From contig CM034415.1 in the NCBI GenBank assembly GCA_019925095.2, positions 6,233,001 through 6,297,000 of the forward strand: DNA of 64,000 nt, read 5' to 3'. The notes beneath the pieces are model-generated. The model was not told the DNA's origin. It worked only from the letters and a program-made list of their open reading frames with translations, and did no database searches. Below are positions 1 to 11,448 of this stretch, one piece after another. Both the position numbers and the translations under genes were made by a program. Source of the stretch: Dendrolimus kikuchii. Its lineage: Eukaryota; Arthropoda; Insecta; Lepidoptera; Lasiocampidae. Position 1 is the first letter of the stretch; every line of letters begins with the position of its first letter.

Positions 1-3000
1 CTTGGGAAAATTACCATACGATTCCCGGGTTCAGAAGTGTTATACATTTTATCATATAAAATTTGCTATAAATCAGTGAAAACATCGCATTGGAATTCCA
101 ATTTTTTTTCAATCTAGTCGTGTTATATCATTCCCAGATAAATTTCCGAGGGATTTGTAAGATAAAAAGTAGCTCAGATTTTGAATCTAAGAATTTGCTG
201 TCGATTAGCAAAAACAGCATCGAAATCGGCCCAATAGTTTTTACGTGAATTGCGAACAAACAGACAAGAAATCTAAAAAATTGCATCGTGTTCTCCATCG
301 TTTATATAGTGTAGTGCAGTTGGTTTTTTAAATAGCTTCATTGTACAGACACGGCATACTTAGAATTTTATATTATAGATATGAAATACACTAAACATAA
401 ATTTAGTTAATGTTTATTAGTTAGCCATATATTGGTGGCTTTCATTAGTCTAGTTTGGATCCGACAAACGAACTAGCATTTCTTTGATGTAAATTTGTAC
501 ACATGCTATTTTCAATTTAAACCCTGATTGCACTAAGACTGTAGTTTTTATTTCATTTGTCTTGAAGTATATGGTAACCTCAAATACATTGACAATATTC
601 AATAGTAGAAACTTGAAAAATTTAAAGTTTTGTCAATTGATTGTAGCATAATTATCGTTTTATAGTCATACCTGCTGTTTATAAATGACAAGTGTGTATA
701 TAGTTTGGAGTGAGATGGATGTATTAGGACCGAGAATGTGTGTGTAGTTTGTGGTGAAAGTGTGTGGCAGTGGAATTTCTTAAATGAGTGCTTGTCTGAA
801 TTCAGAATATGGCAATAAAGTGTCCATAGTATTTTATTAATGTGCAACATGAGTTTTAAACATAAAAATAGTCTTAATTTGTGCTTAGTGCTGTCTGGGT
901 TGGCATGAATGATTAAATTGTGAGTTACCTTACAAGAAACGGATGATGTTAATCAAGTTCAACATTCTGTGGTAACACTTGTTTCCTATTAATTCTAGAG
1001 TTTTACATTTTCATATTTTAACAAATTGTGTATAGCTAGAGTTTAAACCATCAGCGGCGCATGTCACTAAGAAGCACATATACATTTTGAAATTGTCACA
1101 CTAGCTTTTTATAAAGTTCATTCTAGTTTAAAGTTGCATATCGGTAAGGAGTGTCACAACTTATCAAGAGGAAGACTAGCAATTAAAGATTTTAAGAACA
1201 ATTTAGAACATTGTGGAAGTAATGGACAATGACAAGCGTGTTTCAGAAAGAGATATGATATACAATAAGTAATAAAATCAATATCGTAATTGAGAAAATT
1301 CTAGAAGAAAAATACAAGGACAGATAGAAAAAGAATGAAGATGTTACATGTTCCACTAAATTATTTTAGATATAAAAGCTATACAGAATGTGCCATCAGA
1401 TGGTACAGTTAAAGCCAAGGATAAGAAATTTTTCCTTAGTCTTAGATCGTAATAAAAATGAAGAAGATAACCTTAAATACATCTTGAAAGTGACGACCAG
1501 CACTGAGGCTGCCAAGGGTCGAAAGCATTAGCATCTTTTAACTATATCATAGGTAAGTATCATAAGGACTTTGGGTAGTTTATGTCCTTCTGGGAATGGG
1601 AAGCAAGTCATGTGTGCCACAGACTAATTCGGAAGAAGAAAGAAGACCTTTGAACGAGTACCAGTACCGAAGTTGAGGGAATTCATTGAGCGCAGCAATA
1701 TTCTACAATATCATGGATGAGAATCTTGCAAACGCCGAACCGTCGAGAGCGTTTTTGAATGTCTTTCAAGATATAGACCCGTTCGGAGGAAGAAAGAAAT
1801 AGTAGAAGAAGTCTTGGAAATGAGTACTTGGCGCTGAAGTTGAGAGGAATAGTCAGAAGCATCGTAAGCATCCCGCAAACGCATATATTCGCATCATCGT
1901 TGAGGGATAGTCTTGAGGCAAACCAGTTCAGAAGAAGAAAGAAGAGAATCTTTAAATGAGTGTCAGCTCTTCGAGGAGTCGTTTTGCGAGCAGTACAGTG
2001 GGACAGTATCATCGACAAGGAATCTGTAAACGCCGCATTGATCAAAAAATGTTATGAAGTATAAAATAGCTCACTTCAGAATAAAAAGGAGAACTGAGTA
2101 GAGGTTAGTGAAACCTGGGAAACGAGTACTTGGCGCTTAGGCTGCGGGGTTCGTCAAAAGTAGCAACGTGAATGACAGCCGCGGACGTCTCGTGACTTGA
2201 GATTAAGTTGCTCGGTATTGCGATATATGTGGAACATGGTGCTGAGTTGAAACTATAAATCACATGGCAATATGTGAAGCGCGTCGGTTGTTATTCGGTG
2301 GTGAAAGTTAAGAAACGCCTACATCTGGACCTAAAGTTTGTGCTCGATCTCAGATTTATATTATGGTTTCCTAAATTGTTAGGCTTTGGTTTGTTGTGAC
2401 ACTACTAGCCGACGTGCAAAATGGTAATGAAACTGCCTTTTCAATGGTAAAAACCGAAAATAATTTCAATATATATGTATATGTAATTCAAATATTATGG
2501 CAATATACTTGAATGCTCTCTTATATATCTTGATATTTCTGTTGATTCAGTGTTCAGATTAGTCTCAGTTGTGTCTCGTTAGAGTAGGTAGGTAGGTAGA
2601 GTAGTAGGTATGTCGTAGTGTAGGTCATTTTAGAAAATCGCAATTATTTTGTTGTTGTGGTGAAGGGCACTATTGTAAGTTTTCTACAAACAATAGATTT
2701 GTCAGACATTACTTGTTTGAAGTGAGATTAATTAAATCTAGATCTCCTTCGGATTAAAATAAAAGCAAGCAATAAACATCATCGACAACTAAAGAATACA
2801 GTTATCATAAAGAACACGAATGAATTCTGCAAGTATATTTTTGGTATGACTACACTGCAGAAATACGGATTCCTGGAGAATCTTACAATATTTTATTGAA
2901 AGTAGGACTGAGCGCGAATAGCTGCTTGAAGTCAGGCTCTGTGATAATTGATTATTTCCTGCCTATTTTCACTATTGGGCTGATTCATAAGATGTGCCTT

Positions 3001-4135
3001 ACGAAACGAACCTTGGCTAGGGATTCTAAGAACATCAAGGTTTTCAAAGGTGGAGAAATAACTAACATGATACGCAGCTATCCAAAGAAGCGCATATTAA
3101 GAAAATGAGAAAATGTCTGGTCTTGATAAACAATAAGAATATATTTCAGTAAAAAGGGCCACAGATAAGAAAACATATTGTTCAAAAAATTAATAAAACA
3201 TGACAATCATTTACGTTAATTTAATAAGTAATACTATAATATATATACTAATTTTCATTTAATATTTAAAAACAGCTGTAAAAACATAAGTCGTGTACTT
3301 GAGAAGAATTTTACTATTGCTTCAAACTGTGTGTTTTGCAGGAGGGTCAATTAAAGGTAATTTTTAGAAGCCTATGAGCTCAAGGCATTGTGAAAATTCC
3401 TTTTAATCGTCCGTTCTGTATGATGCACGTTTTGGTATAATAATAAAATATTTCTTAGGTTTCTCAACATTGAAAATATTGAAATTTTGAATCTAAATAA
3501 ACACTTTAAAAATGCAATCACACACAAATAAGAAACACACTTCGCCTTTGTTTCCTAAACGTTCCGCCTATTTTTTTAAATATTTTTAATAACATTATAA
3601 ATAATTTGTTTATAGTAAATATTCCAAGTAAAAATTCTTGACTTATGTAAGAATTACATGCATATTTCCTATATGAAGTCAACACCTTACTCACACTCTT
3701 ACACTCTTAGCCCAGCAACTACATTTTTAAATTAAATAAAAGTTTATATAAGTGCATATTCAAAGCGAAAACCAGAAAGCGGTGCATTACAGCTGCAAGA
3801 AATAAGTATGTTACAGCAAAAAAGACATTTAAGAAAACATCTTATTTAAACTTTGTTAAATAACATCAGAGCTAACAAGCAGATTAAGTAGAAGTTGGAA
3901 TGCAAGTTATGTCCAATAGATTAGATTCAAGGCACTGTGAAGAACTAATTATACTTGATGCAAATCACAATGTTTCTGCAACAAACAGATGTAAAATTAA
4001 GCATGATACCAAAAATATTATTGAAGATACTCGAGACAGCTTAATTCATAGCAACTAGATGGAGAACTATGACAGCAATGTCTAAACAATCTGTCTGAAC
4101 ATAGACTGGAAACTATTTAGATATGTTTATTGTTT
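1..4135. other. Large intron, part 1: AT-rich, repeat-derived sequence
   Basis: No exon or convincing ORF is seen. By position this belongs to the long intron upstream of the phosphate-carrier exon at 11317. Around 60-270 a stretch mentioning a conserved-looking phrase (atcggcccaatag, then gaacaaacagac) resembles the 3' tails of RTE-type non-LTR retrotransposons of Lepidoptera, but this is a weak impression. A short TAGG microsatellite lies at about 2585-2612. The remainder is unremarkable AT-rich sequence. Confidence 0.45.
1490..2170. repeat. Degenerate tandem repeat family
   Basis: Several phrases recur in diverged form. A ttcRgaRgaagaaagaag phrase starts near 1627, 1781 and 1925. A gaaaYgagtacttggcgct phrase occurs near 1817 and 2119, with a diverged version near 1653. 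A phrase ending in aaacgccg follows an atcatSgaYgag/aag phrase near 1712 and 2009. Spacing is roughly 145-300 bp and irregular, so this looks like an old, eroded tandem repeat. No coding frame is preserved. Confidence 0.45.
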
Positions 4136-6200
4136 GCAGAAACTAGGTTTAAACTTATAGTTTGCGATTTCAAGGTAGCAATTCTTTAGGATACCAATAT
4201 CTATAGGTAAATAGTCTCGTTACAATATGATCAAGTAGATCATCTTAAGATGTATTGTGTCTAAAGACATGTAATTTGCAAAACAAAGTATGTTGCAAAT
4301 TTTATATCTTCTATTTCTATTGTCACATCTCGCCTTGCAAGACGATATTGATTTGGGTCATCATGTCTGTCTGGTTTAAGATGGTCTTCTAATGTGGAAG
4401 TCGGTCAATATACACACAATAAAACTGTCTTTTTCAAGACAACCTTACCGTTTCCATCATCGTTAGGTTTCAAGTAATCCTTGATAATAGTAGTTTCGTT
4501 CGTGTTATACCAGTAGGCAAATAGATTATATTATCAATCGTAGGCGTAATTAAACTACATAATTTGCGTTTTCAATGTAGCAGTTCTTTAGGGTACCAAT
4601 ATTTATAGGTAAATAGGAAATAGTTTCGATACAATATGTCAAAGTAGATCATTTTTGGAACTATCGTGGCTAAAGATATGAGATTGACAAAACAAAGTAT
4701 GTATGTAGTTGGGTATGTAAATTTATATCTTTTTCTGTGGCAATGCCACATCCCGTCTTGCAAGACGCATTTAATTTCCGTCATCATGTCTGTCTGGTTT
4801 ATGATGGTCTTCTTATATGGAAGTCGGTCTATATACACACAATAAAACTGTCTTTTTCAAGACAATCTTACCGTTTCCATCATCAGTCTGTCTTGTATAC
4901 TTATTAGTAATTGGCAGTACCATCGTTAGGTTTCAAGTAATCCTTGATAATAGTAGTTTCGTTCGTGTGTTATACCAGTAGGCAAATAGATTATATTATC
5001 AATTGATAGGCGTAATTAAACTACATAATTTGCGTTTTCAAGGTAGCAGTTCTTTAGCGTACCAATATTTATAGGTAAATAGGAGATAGTTTCGATACAA
5101 TATGTCAAAGTAGATCATTTTTGGAACTATCGTGGCTAAAGATATGAGATTGGCAAAACAAAATGTATGTAGTTTGGTTTGTAAATTTGTATCTTCTTTT
5201 TCTGTGGCAATGCCACATCCCGTCTTGCAAGACGCATTTAATTTCCGTCATGTCTGTCTGGTTTATGATGGTCTTCTTACATGGAAGTCGGTCTATATAC
5301 ACACAATAAAACTGTCTTTTTCAAGACAATCTTACTGTTTCCATCATAGTCTATCTTGTATACTTATTAGTAATTGTCTGTATCATCGTTAGGTTTTTAA
5401 GTGAAACTTGATAATAGTGGTTTTGTTCATGTGTTACCACTGGCGATAGGCGTATTCAAACCACATAAATTGCGTTGTCAAGGAAGCAGTTCTTTAGGGT
5501 ACCAATATCTGTAGATAATTAGGAAACCTATTGTCTTGATTTGATAGGGCAAAGTATAGATCATCTTAGGAACTATCGTGGCTAAAGATGTAATTTGCAA
5601 GACAAAATATCTATGTACTTTATCTTGCAAATTTTATGTCTTCTATTTGTATTGCCACATCCGATCTTGAAAGACGAATTCAATTTCCGTCACCATGTCT
5701 GTCTTGCTTTAGGATGGTCTTCTTATGTGGAAATCGGTCAATATACACACAATAAAACTGTCTTTTTCAAGACAATATTACTGTTTCTGTATCATCAGAC
5801 TGACTTTTCAAAATTATGTTCTTACTGGGAAGTCGTATATACACACAATAAAAATGTCTTTTTCAAGACATCGTGCATTGTTATATTACTGCTACAACCA
5901 GTTTTGCAAGACGAAATAACGAAGAATAAGAAGTCAAGCAATACACACATACACAACTAACTCATTCAAGACGAAGTACATGTGTCGCCATGTCAGCTTT
6001 TGTCAAGACGGTATACTAACCAGGAAATCATTTACACACAAAAATGTCTTTTTGAAGACAATGTGCGGGTTTATACCACTGCAACATATCTTGCAAGACA
6101 AATTTACTGTTTCCACCACCAGACTGGGTTTTTTTTTCAACGTGGTATACTTACAGGGAAGTCAATTTATACACAACAAAAATGTCTTTTTAATGTAATG
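4136..6200. repeat. Degenerate tandem array carrying AAGAC/GTCTT palindromes (left block)
   Basis: Four diverged large units begin near 4150, 4552, 5025 and 5459, each opening with a recognisable tttgcg..tcaaggtagcagttctttagg-like phrase. Within them a smaller module recurs: a cttgcaagac palindrome, then a phrase ending in tacacacaataaaa, then the inverted repeat gtctttttcaagac. Exact copies of that 14-mer start at 4427, 4850, 5314, 5760 and 5856, with a one-mismatch copy at 6046. Small ORFs in this block are by-products of the repetition. Confidence 0.75.
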
Positions 6201-6735
6201 TGCGGGTTTATATCACCATGCTATGGGCCGATTCAATTGGCATAAAGTTACGTCTTTTTTATCATCAGGAATAAAACCTTTTTTATTAAGAAATTTATTT
6301 GGTTGGATACATTTTATTATAAAATAGTTAAGTGTGTGTTTAGTATGAATGAGAGGGGAAAAGTAGATGTTGAACGAATGAATTGATAAACAATAGAGGT
6401 TAGAATGAGAAGACGAGGGAAAGTCGGGTCTAAGATTCATGATTTGTGTAGTAAGCCTAGACAATTTAAATATAACTAAGATGTTTTCAAGATATAAAAA
6501 AGTTTTTATTTCAACTATAATAGTGTAATTTTATGTTCACATTTATATATTTTCACTACTTCAATCAATGAACTTTTGTGTCAATTGATTTGGCTCGCAC
6601 TATACAATCTATCTTGCAAGATAAACTTACTGTTTCCATCATCGGTTTTTTTTTTCAAGATGGTATACTTACGGGGAAGTAGTTTATACACACAATACCC
6701 TATACTCTATGCAACCGTTGGGTGGATAGATATAG
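6201..6735. other. Repeat-derived intron sequence
   Basis: AT-rich sequence without a recognisable gene. A fragment of the same palindrome repeat as its left neighbour is visible near 6610-6690 (tcttgcaagataaacttactg followed by a ttcaagatggtatactta phrase), so younger insertions appear to have split an originally continuous array. Confidence 0.45.
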
Positions 6736-6856
6736 ATAGATATACGGCACATTTATTTATTATGAACAAATCCGAACTTTTTTAATATAGGTTTTTTATA
6801 ACCACCCAAAATTAATTTTATATATTAAGTAATAAATAAATGTGCCGTATATCTAT
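6736..6856. repeat. MITE-like perfect inverted repeat
   Basis: A 27-nt arm at 6736-6762 is the exact reverse complement of 6830-6856, separated by 67 nt. Both arms contain the phrase acggcacatttatt or its complement. A perfect inverted repeat of this length around an AT-rich centre is typical of a small non-autonomous DNA element or a fold-back element. No target duplication could be assigned confidently. Confidence 0.6.
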
Positions 6857-6863
6857 ACCGCAC

Positions 6864-7279
6864 CCCAAATGTTTATTTTACTTTTGACAGATAAAGCGTT
6901 ATCGAGGCGATTTTACATATAATGAGGGTCTTTCTGAATAAATTATAATCAGTTTAGTTCCCCTATATCATTTATTAAAAATACTGTCTTGCTTAATAAA
7001 TAAGCCATACCAACCTACATGTTTATATTTTAAATTGAAATAAAAACAAAATTACGATTTTCTAAATGTAATAAAAGCCATGTTATTGTCTTTCAATTAA
7101 AACATTTTCAACTATTAAAATAGGTATGTTGACGATAGTGTACTTTATGCATTAATTGACTCACAGAACGTCACTATTCCGGTGCTTGGAATAAAGTAGT
7201 ATGACATAATTTACTGTCAAAAATGCGTAACATGATAACCATGGAAACGTCAAAAGTAAAATAAAATAAATGATTGGGC
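6864..7279. mobile_element. Putative MITE with terminal inverted repeats
   Basis: The 17-mer at 6872-6888 (tttattttacttttgac) recurs as its exact reverse complement at 7249-7265. Similarity weakens outwards, with cccaaat-like ends near 6864 and 7279. The interior of about 360 nt has no ORF, as expected for a non-autonomous DNA transposon. It sits between the fold-back element at 6736-6856 and the mariner starting at 7288, forming a small transposon cluster. The exact ends are uncertain. Confidence 0.5.
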
Positions 7280-7399
7280 ATAGCATAGTCTGGTCACAAG
7301 TTCTGTCACAACCTTATTTAATTTAAATTATGACTACTAGCCAGAAATGTTTGTACTGATTTAAAGATAACAAAACACGATTTTGTTCAGTTAACACAA

Positions 7400-8668
7400 A
7401 TGGAGTGAGTGGATGCAAAAAGTAGAGTCGCGATTATTTTGTTGCACCAGTGTAGTTACACGCCAACTGAGATTGTTGATTGAGCAAAATTTGGATATAA
7501 CTCTTCCTTCGTATTATCAAACGATTTAGTGAAGATTCGACCTTTGAAGAGCGTAAATGGAGCTACTCACCTCTTCCTGGAGGACACCACCGGTTGTCAA
7601 AACAGTGCGAGCGCAAATCCAATGAAATTCTGTTCTCAAATAAAAAATTTAGTTTCTCAATTTAGGTCAAACATAACTATATCAAGACTGCTAAATGAAG
7701 ATCAAGACTCTTAAGCTTATCGACGAAAAACAGGGCAAAACAGAGTGTCTAAAAAATTAAGGCTCGGGAGATACTGAGCTTAGACAATACGCGAGAATAA
7801 ATACTGTGAAATTCTTTATCCAGACGAAAAAATAATTTTTGTCTAGAAAATTCACAACAAACAAAATGATAAAGCATGCCCACAACAGTGAAGAACCAAA
7901 CAGGCGTATCAAGAGAAAGCAGCTTGGGCATTTTTCATAATTTATAGTTTGACTTGAAGTCCTCATATTCAGGCCTAACTCAGGTGCTTTTCTGTGAAAA
8001 AGATATGAAGATTAGTGAGTGCTGTTTTGTATCAAAACACTTGTACAGTTTGTACACTTGCTCTTGCTTGCAGTGGTGGATGCTCGAAGTGGTTTGTGGT
8101 GTATACTTGCCTTGTTTGCAGTGGTGTATGCTGGAAGTAGTTTGTGGTGTACACTTGCTCTTGCTTGCAGTGGTGCATGTTGGAAGTAGTTTGTGGAGTG
8201 CTTTCTTGTAACAGGTTGAAGAAAATACACCTTGTTGCTTACAGGGATTAATCCTTGTAGTAGTTGAGCTTTTGAATGTTGATCCCTGACTCAACTTAGT
8301 TGATAACAACTCGTGACTGTTCGTAGCAACTTGTGACTATGTAATAGCAACTCAATCACAAAGTATTTATGAGCATTATTTATAGTAATACTAAAGTAGG
8401 CCACAGCCTCAGCAGAATGCTGTATGTTGAGCCTTACAATACTTTTTTTACAAATATTGTGGAACCACTTTCTCGAATGAGGTTCGAAAACAGACACTGG
8501 GTATACCAACAAGATTCAGCACCAGCTTACCAGGCAGCGATCACACAAAGCTGGTTTATCATCCATGGAATTGAGTTCATCAGGTACAACAAGTGGCCCT
8601 CTTCCAGTGCAGATTTCAAGCCGTTGGATTACAACATTTGGAGGAAAAAGGAATGTATAGTCATTTAG
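7400..8668 (+). pseudogene. Mariner transposase pseudogene
   Basis: The transposase is decayed but readable across frames. The N-terminal part is recognisable at about 7400-7945. It includes phrases like those of the HTH-linker region (KTVRAQIQRNS) and an AHNSEEPNRRIK segment matching the family's catalytic-core region. The best-preserved piece, 8450-8650, contains QQDSAPAY with the second catalytic Asp and WPSSSADFKPLDY with the third. There are 37 residues between the two Asp residues, which is the DD37D spacing of the maT clade. Stops and frame changes throughout, together with the inserted repeat near 8063-8200, exclude activity. Confidence 0.8.
8063..8205. repeat. Three-copy 48-49 bp minisatellite inside the mariner
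   Basis: A module beginning cagtggtg is repeated at 8071, 8119 and 8168 (periods 48 and 49). Each copy is followed by a tgctSgaagtRgtttgtgg phrase. It interrupts the transposase remnant, and small ORFs on both strands here are by-products of the repetition. Confidence 0.8.
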
Positions 8669-8904
8669 AGCATTCTTAATTAAAGCAGTGACTGATATAG
8701 ATATGAACAATGTGCATGCTGCGGTAGGCGTTTAAGCTCGGAGGTTGAAGGTCTATTTTCAAAATCAAGGACGGCACTTCAAATGACTAATAAAATTTTA
8801 AACTACATCTAGCTACTTTTGTTGTGATATACATTTTATAAAAAAATAAAGTCATAAAATTTATTTAATGAAGTGTTTGTGACAGAACTATGACCAGACT
8901 ATGT

Positions 8905-9520
8905 ACAAACGTGTTTTTTTTTTAAGACAAAATGTGGGTTTATAGCACTACAACTAGCCTTGCAAGACAACCCTACTGTTTCCGCCACTGGTTTGTCGTT
9001 TTCAAGGTGGTATGTTTACTTACTGGGAAGTCATTTATACACAAAATTGTCTTTTTCAAGACAAAGTATAGTTTTATATTACTAAAACTTGTTTTGCACG
9101 ACTAGCTTATTGTTTCCACCACCCCATTGTCTTTTCAATGTGGTATACTTAAGGGAGGTCATTTATACACAAAATAGAAACGTCTTAAGATAAGGTGCGT
9201 GTTTACATGCCTTGCAAGACTGAAGTTTACATCACTACAACATGCCTTGCAAGACCGAATTACTACATCTGCGTTTTCAAGACGGACTATTCATCTGGAA
9301 GCCCAGCAGCATCACACACGATACAACTGTCTTTTTCAAGACAAGCATGCTGTTTCTGTCGTCGGGTCTGTCTTTTTTAAGACAGTGTACTTTAGGGAAG
9401 TCACTTACACACAAAATAAAACCGTCTTTTTCAAGACGACTGGTATACTTATAGGGAAGTCATTTATACACATTAAGGCAAAGCGCGTGTTTGTATCACC
9501 ATATCTGTTTTAAGACGAGT
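8905..9520. repeat. Palindrome-bearing tandem array (right block)
   Basis: This is the same repeat family as the block at 4136-6200. Exact copies of the 14-nt inverted repeat gtctttttcaagac start at 9049, 9329 and 9424, with a variant near 9369. They alternate with cttgcaagac palindromes near 8956, 9206 and 9246. A tactgggaagtcatttatacaca-like phrase precedes several copies. It resumes directly after the mariner, so the array was probably split by insertion. Confidence 0.7.
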
Positions 9521-10269
9521 GCAATGTGTTAGTGCTTTCGAAATACAATTGCGATTTTGTTTGTGGTGTAGTGAAATAGTTGTTTTAAAAGGTGCCGAAA
9601 CACATTAAGTGGAGAAGAAAAGAATAATTTCAGAAGCACATTAATTTGCGTTGTCTCCAAAATGAACATTTTTATTGAAACTGAAATATTACTGCTCCTT
9701 GCATTATTGCTTACATAACCATCACTGACTTGTGTATGTTTTAGAACTCCAGAAACGGTGAAGAAAAAATAAGAAGACAATAAAAAACATCCTATTAATT
9801 TAATATGTGACAGTTATCTTCAATCTAGTAGTGGACTAGTGGTTTCCTTTCTGATTATCATGTAACAATATACTGCAGTGAGGTTGGGTGTTTATAAAAT
9901 TCATTTTTTTCTAAAGAAATACAGTCTGTGAGCTGCAGCTTGATAGTAATCTGCAATCTGGTTGCGTGTTTGTAATGTGACAGTATAACAGTACTCTGCA
10001 GTGGTTAATTTTTTTTTAAAGTGCTTTATTCCATATGTGGTAGTAATCTGCAAATATTGCTGTGTAGTTAATTATTGTTTTTTTTTTTAATTCTATGGAG
10101 TGACAAGTGTTGTGTACTGGTATTGTCTGTGTTATTTCTAGATATCGAACACGGGAAGAAAATTAAAACCACATTAAGACAACACAAAATAATCCTGTAA
10201 AATTTCAAACAAGTTATATTTAGAGTAGTAGCAATGCAACAGTAGTTTATTGCACTACACTCTAAATTG
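9521..10269. other. Intron sequence with weak repeats
   Basis: There is no gene. Between about 9860 and 10085 a phrase of the form agtaMtctgcaRt followed by ggttg/gtgttt recurs three or four times in very diverged form, suggesting another old tandem repeat. The rest is AT-rich and featureless to my reading. Confidence 0.35.
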
Positions 10270-10945
10270 AAATAAAGATTAAGATGTGAAGTGTGGGACT
10301 GCTATAAGAGGATATACTCATATCACTTTGATACTATCACCAATATTTAAGAGACGTGAAGACTACCAAGACCTTTATATGTTTAAAGAAAAATTTCACT
10401 TTGATTTAATTTAAAATGCACGGCAAATGCTTGAAGTAAGATTGTGTATTTTCTGGTTTTTGAGATGACGCAAAGACAACATGTGAGGTATGGGACGGTT
10501 GTAAGGGGATGGAGGAGGCCGTAGGGGAGGGGGGTGTATTCTTATCACATGTTACCACCAAAATTTAGGACACGTGAAGACTACTCCGCAAGGGAAGTGG
10601 CGTGAAGTTATGTATGCATGTATATGAAGACTACCAAGCACTTTAAATGTTTAAAGAAAATTTTCACTGATTGAATTTAAGATGACACAAAGAAAACATG
10701 TGAGGTATGGGACGGCTATAAGGGGATGGAGGAGGCCGTAGGGGAGGGGGTGTATTCTTATCACTTCGATGTTACCACCAAAATTAAAGAGACGTGAAGA
10801 CTACCAAGCGCTTTATGTGTAAAGAAAATTTTCACTTTGATTGAATTTAAGATGACGCAAAGAAAACATGTGAGGTATGGGACGGCTATAAGGGGATGGA
10901 GGAGGCCGTATGGGAGGGGGGCATATTCATATCACTTCAATAAGT
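10270..10945. repeat. Tandem repeat with G-rich module, about 170-217 bp period
   Basis: A module reading tgaggtatgggacgg.tat, then aaggggatggaggaggccgta, then a run of G and a tatcactt phrase occurs near 10485, 10702 and 10872 (periods 217 and 170). An older diverged copy starts near 10285. Between modules the phrase gacgtgaagactaccaag and a ttaaagaaaattttcact phrase also recur. The copies are much better preserved than the other intronic repeats, so the expansion is younger. Confidence 0.75.
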
Positions 10946-11316
10946 CAAAACAAATATGAACATAACTGAATCTGATCTGGATCAAGCTGTGCCAGAATCT
11001 TCCTAGTAACAAGTCTTCATGTTTCTTTTTTTTTTCATTAGATTATTTCTTGATTATTTTGTTTCTTAATTTCTTCACCTTTGTTATATTATAGTTTTTC
11101 AAAGCAAACGTGATCCCCTTTAACTATGTGAATAAAAATAATCTTAGTTATTCTGTAGAAACTAAAAGAATACTGAATGAAGATGTAGTAGTAGTTTTTA
11201 TTTATTGTATTATGCATGCTATATGGCCCACTTACAGAAGTGTTTACATCACTACTGTCTTTCCTTGAAAAATATTATACAAATATTTGTACGAAAATAA
11301 TAATTGTGATTTCCAG
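10946..11316 (+). other. End of the large intron, with 3' splice site
   Basis: AT-rich sequence ending in the acceptor gatttccag at 11308-11316, directly before the phosphate-carrier reading frame. No upstream exon of this carrier was found anywhere in 1-11316, so the intron extends beyond the window's left edge. Confidence 0.7.
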
Positions 11317-11448
11317 GACAAGACTGCCACAATCGGATCTATAATGAGCAAACTCGGATGGGCGGGAGTGTGGAAGGGGCTGGGCCCCAGGATCGTGATG
11401 ATCGGTACCCTCACTGCATTGCAGTGGTTCATCTATGACGCAGTCAAG
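11317..11448 (+). CDS. SLC25A3: Mitochondrial phosphate carrier, penultimate coding exon (partial gene)
   Basis: This 132-nt, phase-0 exon encodes 44 residues. They run from [10 protein letters not shown], through [20 protein letters not shown], to WFIYDAVK. The stretch matches the third repeat of the mitochondrial phosphate carrier (SLC25A3, Drosophila Mpcp). It covers the end of the matrix loop, the short amphipathic helix with the W-K-G-L element of the carrier signature, and the last transmembrane helix. The protein imports phosphate with protons across the inner mitochondrial membrane for ATP synthesis. Boundaries are an ag acceptor at 11315-11316 and a gtaaga donor at 11449. The N-terminal two thirds of the protein lie outside the window. 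Confidence 0.9.

Larger units (their letters stand above)
7288..8899 (+). mobile_element. Dead mariner element (maT/DD37D type)
   Basis: Terminal inverted repeats at 7288-7311 and 8877-8899 begin gtctggtca and differ by about one mismatch and one indel. TA dinucleotides at 7286-7287 and 8900-8901 fit the TA target-site duplication of Tc1/mariner elements. Transposase remnants lie between them on the plus strand. The copy is about 1.6 kb, longer than the usual 1.3 kb, partly because of an internal minisatellite at 8063-8200. Multiple stops and frameshifts make it non-functional. Confidence 0.85.

Noticed and set aside
1545..1560. Strong splice donor-like aggtaagtat
   Set aside because: No coding sequence precedes it and no matching acceptor context was found; a chance match in a long intron.
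1683..2045. 120-codon minus-strand ORF
   Set aside because: It lies within a degenerate tandem repeat and has no recognisable domain; openness is explained by repeated stop-free phrases.
4136..6200. CRISPR-like array of palindromic repeats
   Set aside because: The context is eukaryotic, spacing is irregular and drifting, spacers are related to each other and there are no cas genes; it is a decayed tandem repeat.
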